From the NCBI GenBank assembly GCA_937895315.1, contig CALAWM010000123.1:1-5326 (forward strand): DNA of 5,326 nucleotides, read 5' to 3'. Below the pieces are notes generated by a model. That model was not told the DNA's origin. It saw only the letters and a list, made by a program, of their open reading frames with translations, and ran no database searches. The position numbers and the translations under genes were made by a program. Shown here one piece after another: positions 5,307-5,326 of the stretch. The DNA comes from an uncultured Caryophanales bacterium (GTDB lineage Bacteria; Bacillota_I; Bacilli_A; RFN20; CAG-826). The first letter of the stretch is position 1; every line of letters starts with the position of its first letter.

Positions 5307-5326
5307 AGAATTCTGCCGTGCTCTTC
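5305..5326 (-). CDS. Probable 3' tail of secY (partial)
   Basis: Only the last 22 bases are in the window. One frame reads K-S-T-A-E-F and then TAG, with the stop fused to the adk ribosome-binding site and a 9-nt gap to adk, matching other junctions in this operon. secY is the usual gene directly ahead of adk, which is why it is proposed. Two other frames also end near adk: one reads ...RILGG with TAA at 5299-5297, and one ends in a TGA overlapping the adk start. The TGA option fits poorly with the absence of TGA stops elsewhere here. Too little sequence is present to identify the protein itself. Confidence 0.35.

Noticed and set aside
1..5326. Mobile elements, CRISPR repeats, tRNA genes, riboswitches or a novel defence-type system
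   Set aside because: Genes are tightly packed and conserved, the only intergenic gap above 20 nt is 110 nt, and no direct or inverted repeats beyond the terminator stood out on either strand.

Overview
This window is a bacterial core-genome segment. Every gene lies on the minus strand, so transcription runs from high to low coordinates. It carries the distal end of the spectinomycin/alpha ribosomal-protein operon in Firmicutes-type order: (probable secY tail)-adk-map-infA-rpmJ-rpsM-rpsK-rpoA-rplQ. A Rho-independent terminator follows, and then a two-gene unit encoding a six-helix membrane protein and a HAD-family phosphatase. rpsD is absent between rpsK and rpoA, Shine-Dalgarno sequences are strong, base composition is moderately AT-rich by eye, and the predicted Zn ligands are Cys4 in the adenylate kinase LID and C-C-C-H in L36. 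Together these point to a low-GC Gram-positive (Bacillota, possibly a Bacilli/Erysipelotrichia/Mollicutes-related lineage). The exact taxon cannot be fixed from the sequence alone. All seven Trp codons are TGG, so the standard bacterial code fits. The ten complete genes end in TAA (eight) or TAG (two) and never in TGA.

Layout from upstream to downstream: 5326-5305 probable last codons of secY; 5295-4639 adenylate kinase; 4639-3881 methionine aminopeptidase (GTG start, overlapping adk by 1 nt); 3879-3661 IF-1; 3640-3527 L36; 3512-3135 S13; 3119-2724 S11; 2714-1737 RNA polymerase alpha; 1727-1326 L17; 1303-1270 terminator; 1269-1241 candidate promoter; 1215-673 DUF308/HdeD-like membrane protein; 670-8 HAD phosphatase. 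Gaps inside the ribosomal operon range from a 1-nt overlap to 20 nt. At several junctions the stop codon runs directly into the next Shine-Dalgarno sequence.

Functionally, the main operon joins protein export (secY, inferred), nucleotide energy balance (adk), removal of initiator methionine (map), translation initiation (infA), ribosomal proteins of both subunits, and the transcription subunit alpha. This is a classic growth-rate-linked housekeeping unit. The last two genes look like a separate small operon of uncertain physiological role.

I see no mobile element, CRISPR array, tRNA or rRNA gene, phage gene or novel multigene system. The interesting points are molecular details inside conserved genes: a Val at the alpha-CTD position equivalent to E. 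coli K298, a divergent and extended L17 N-terminus, a shifted aromatic residue in IF-1, fused stop/Shine-Dalgarno junctions, and the lack of TGA stops.
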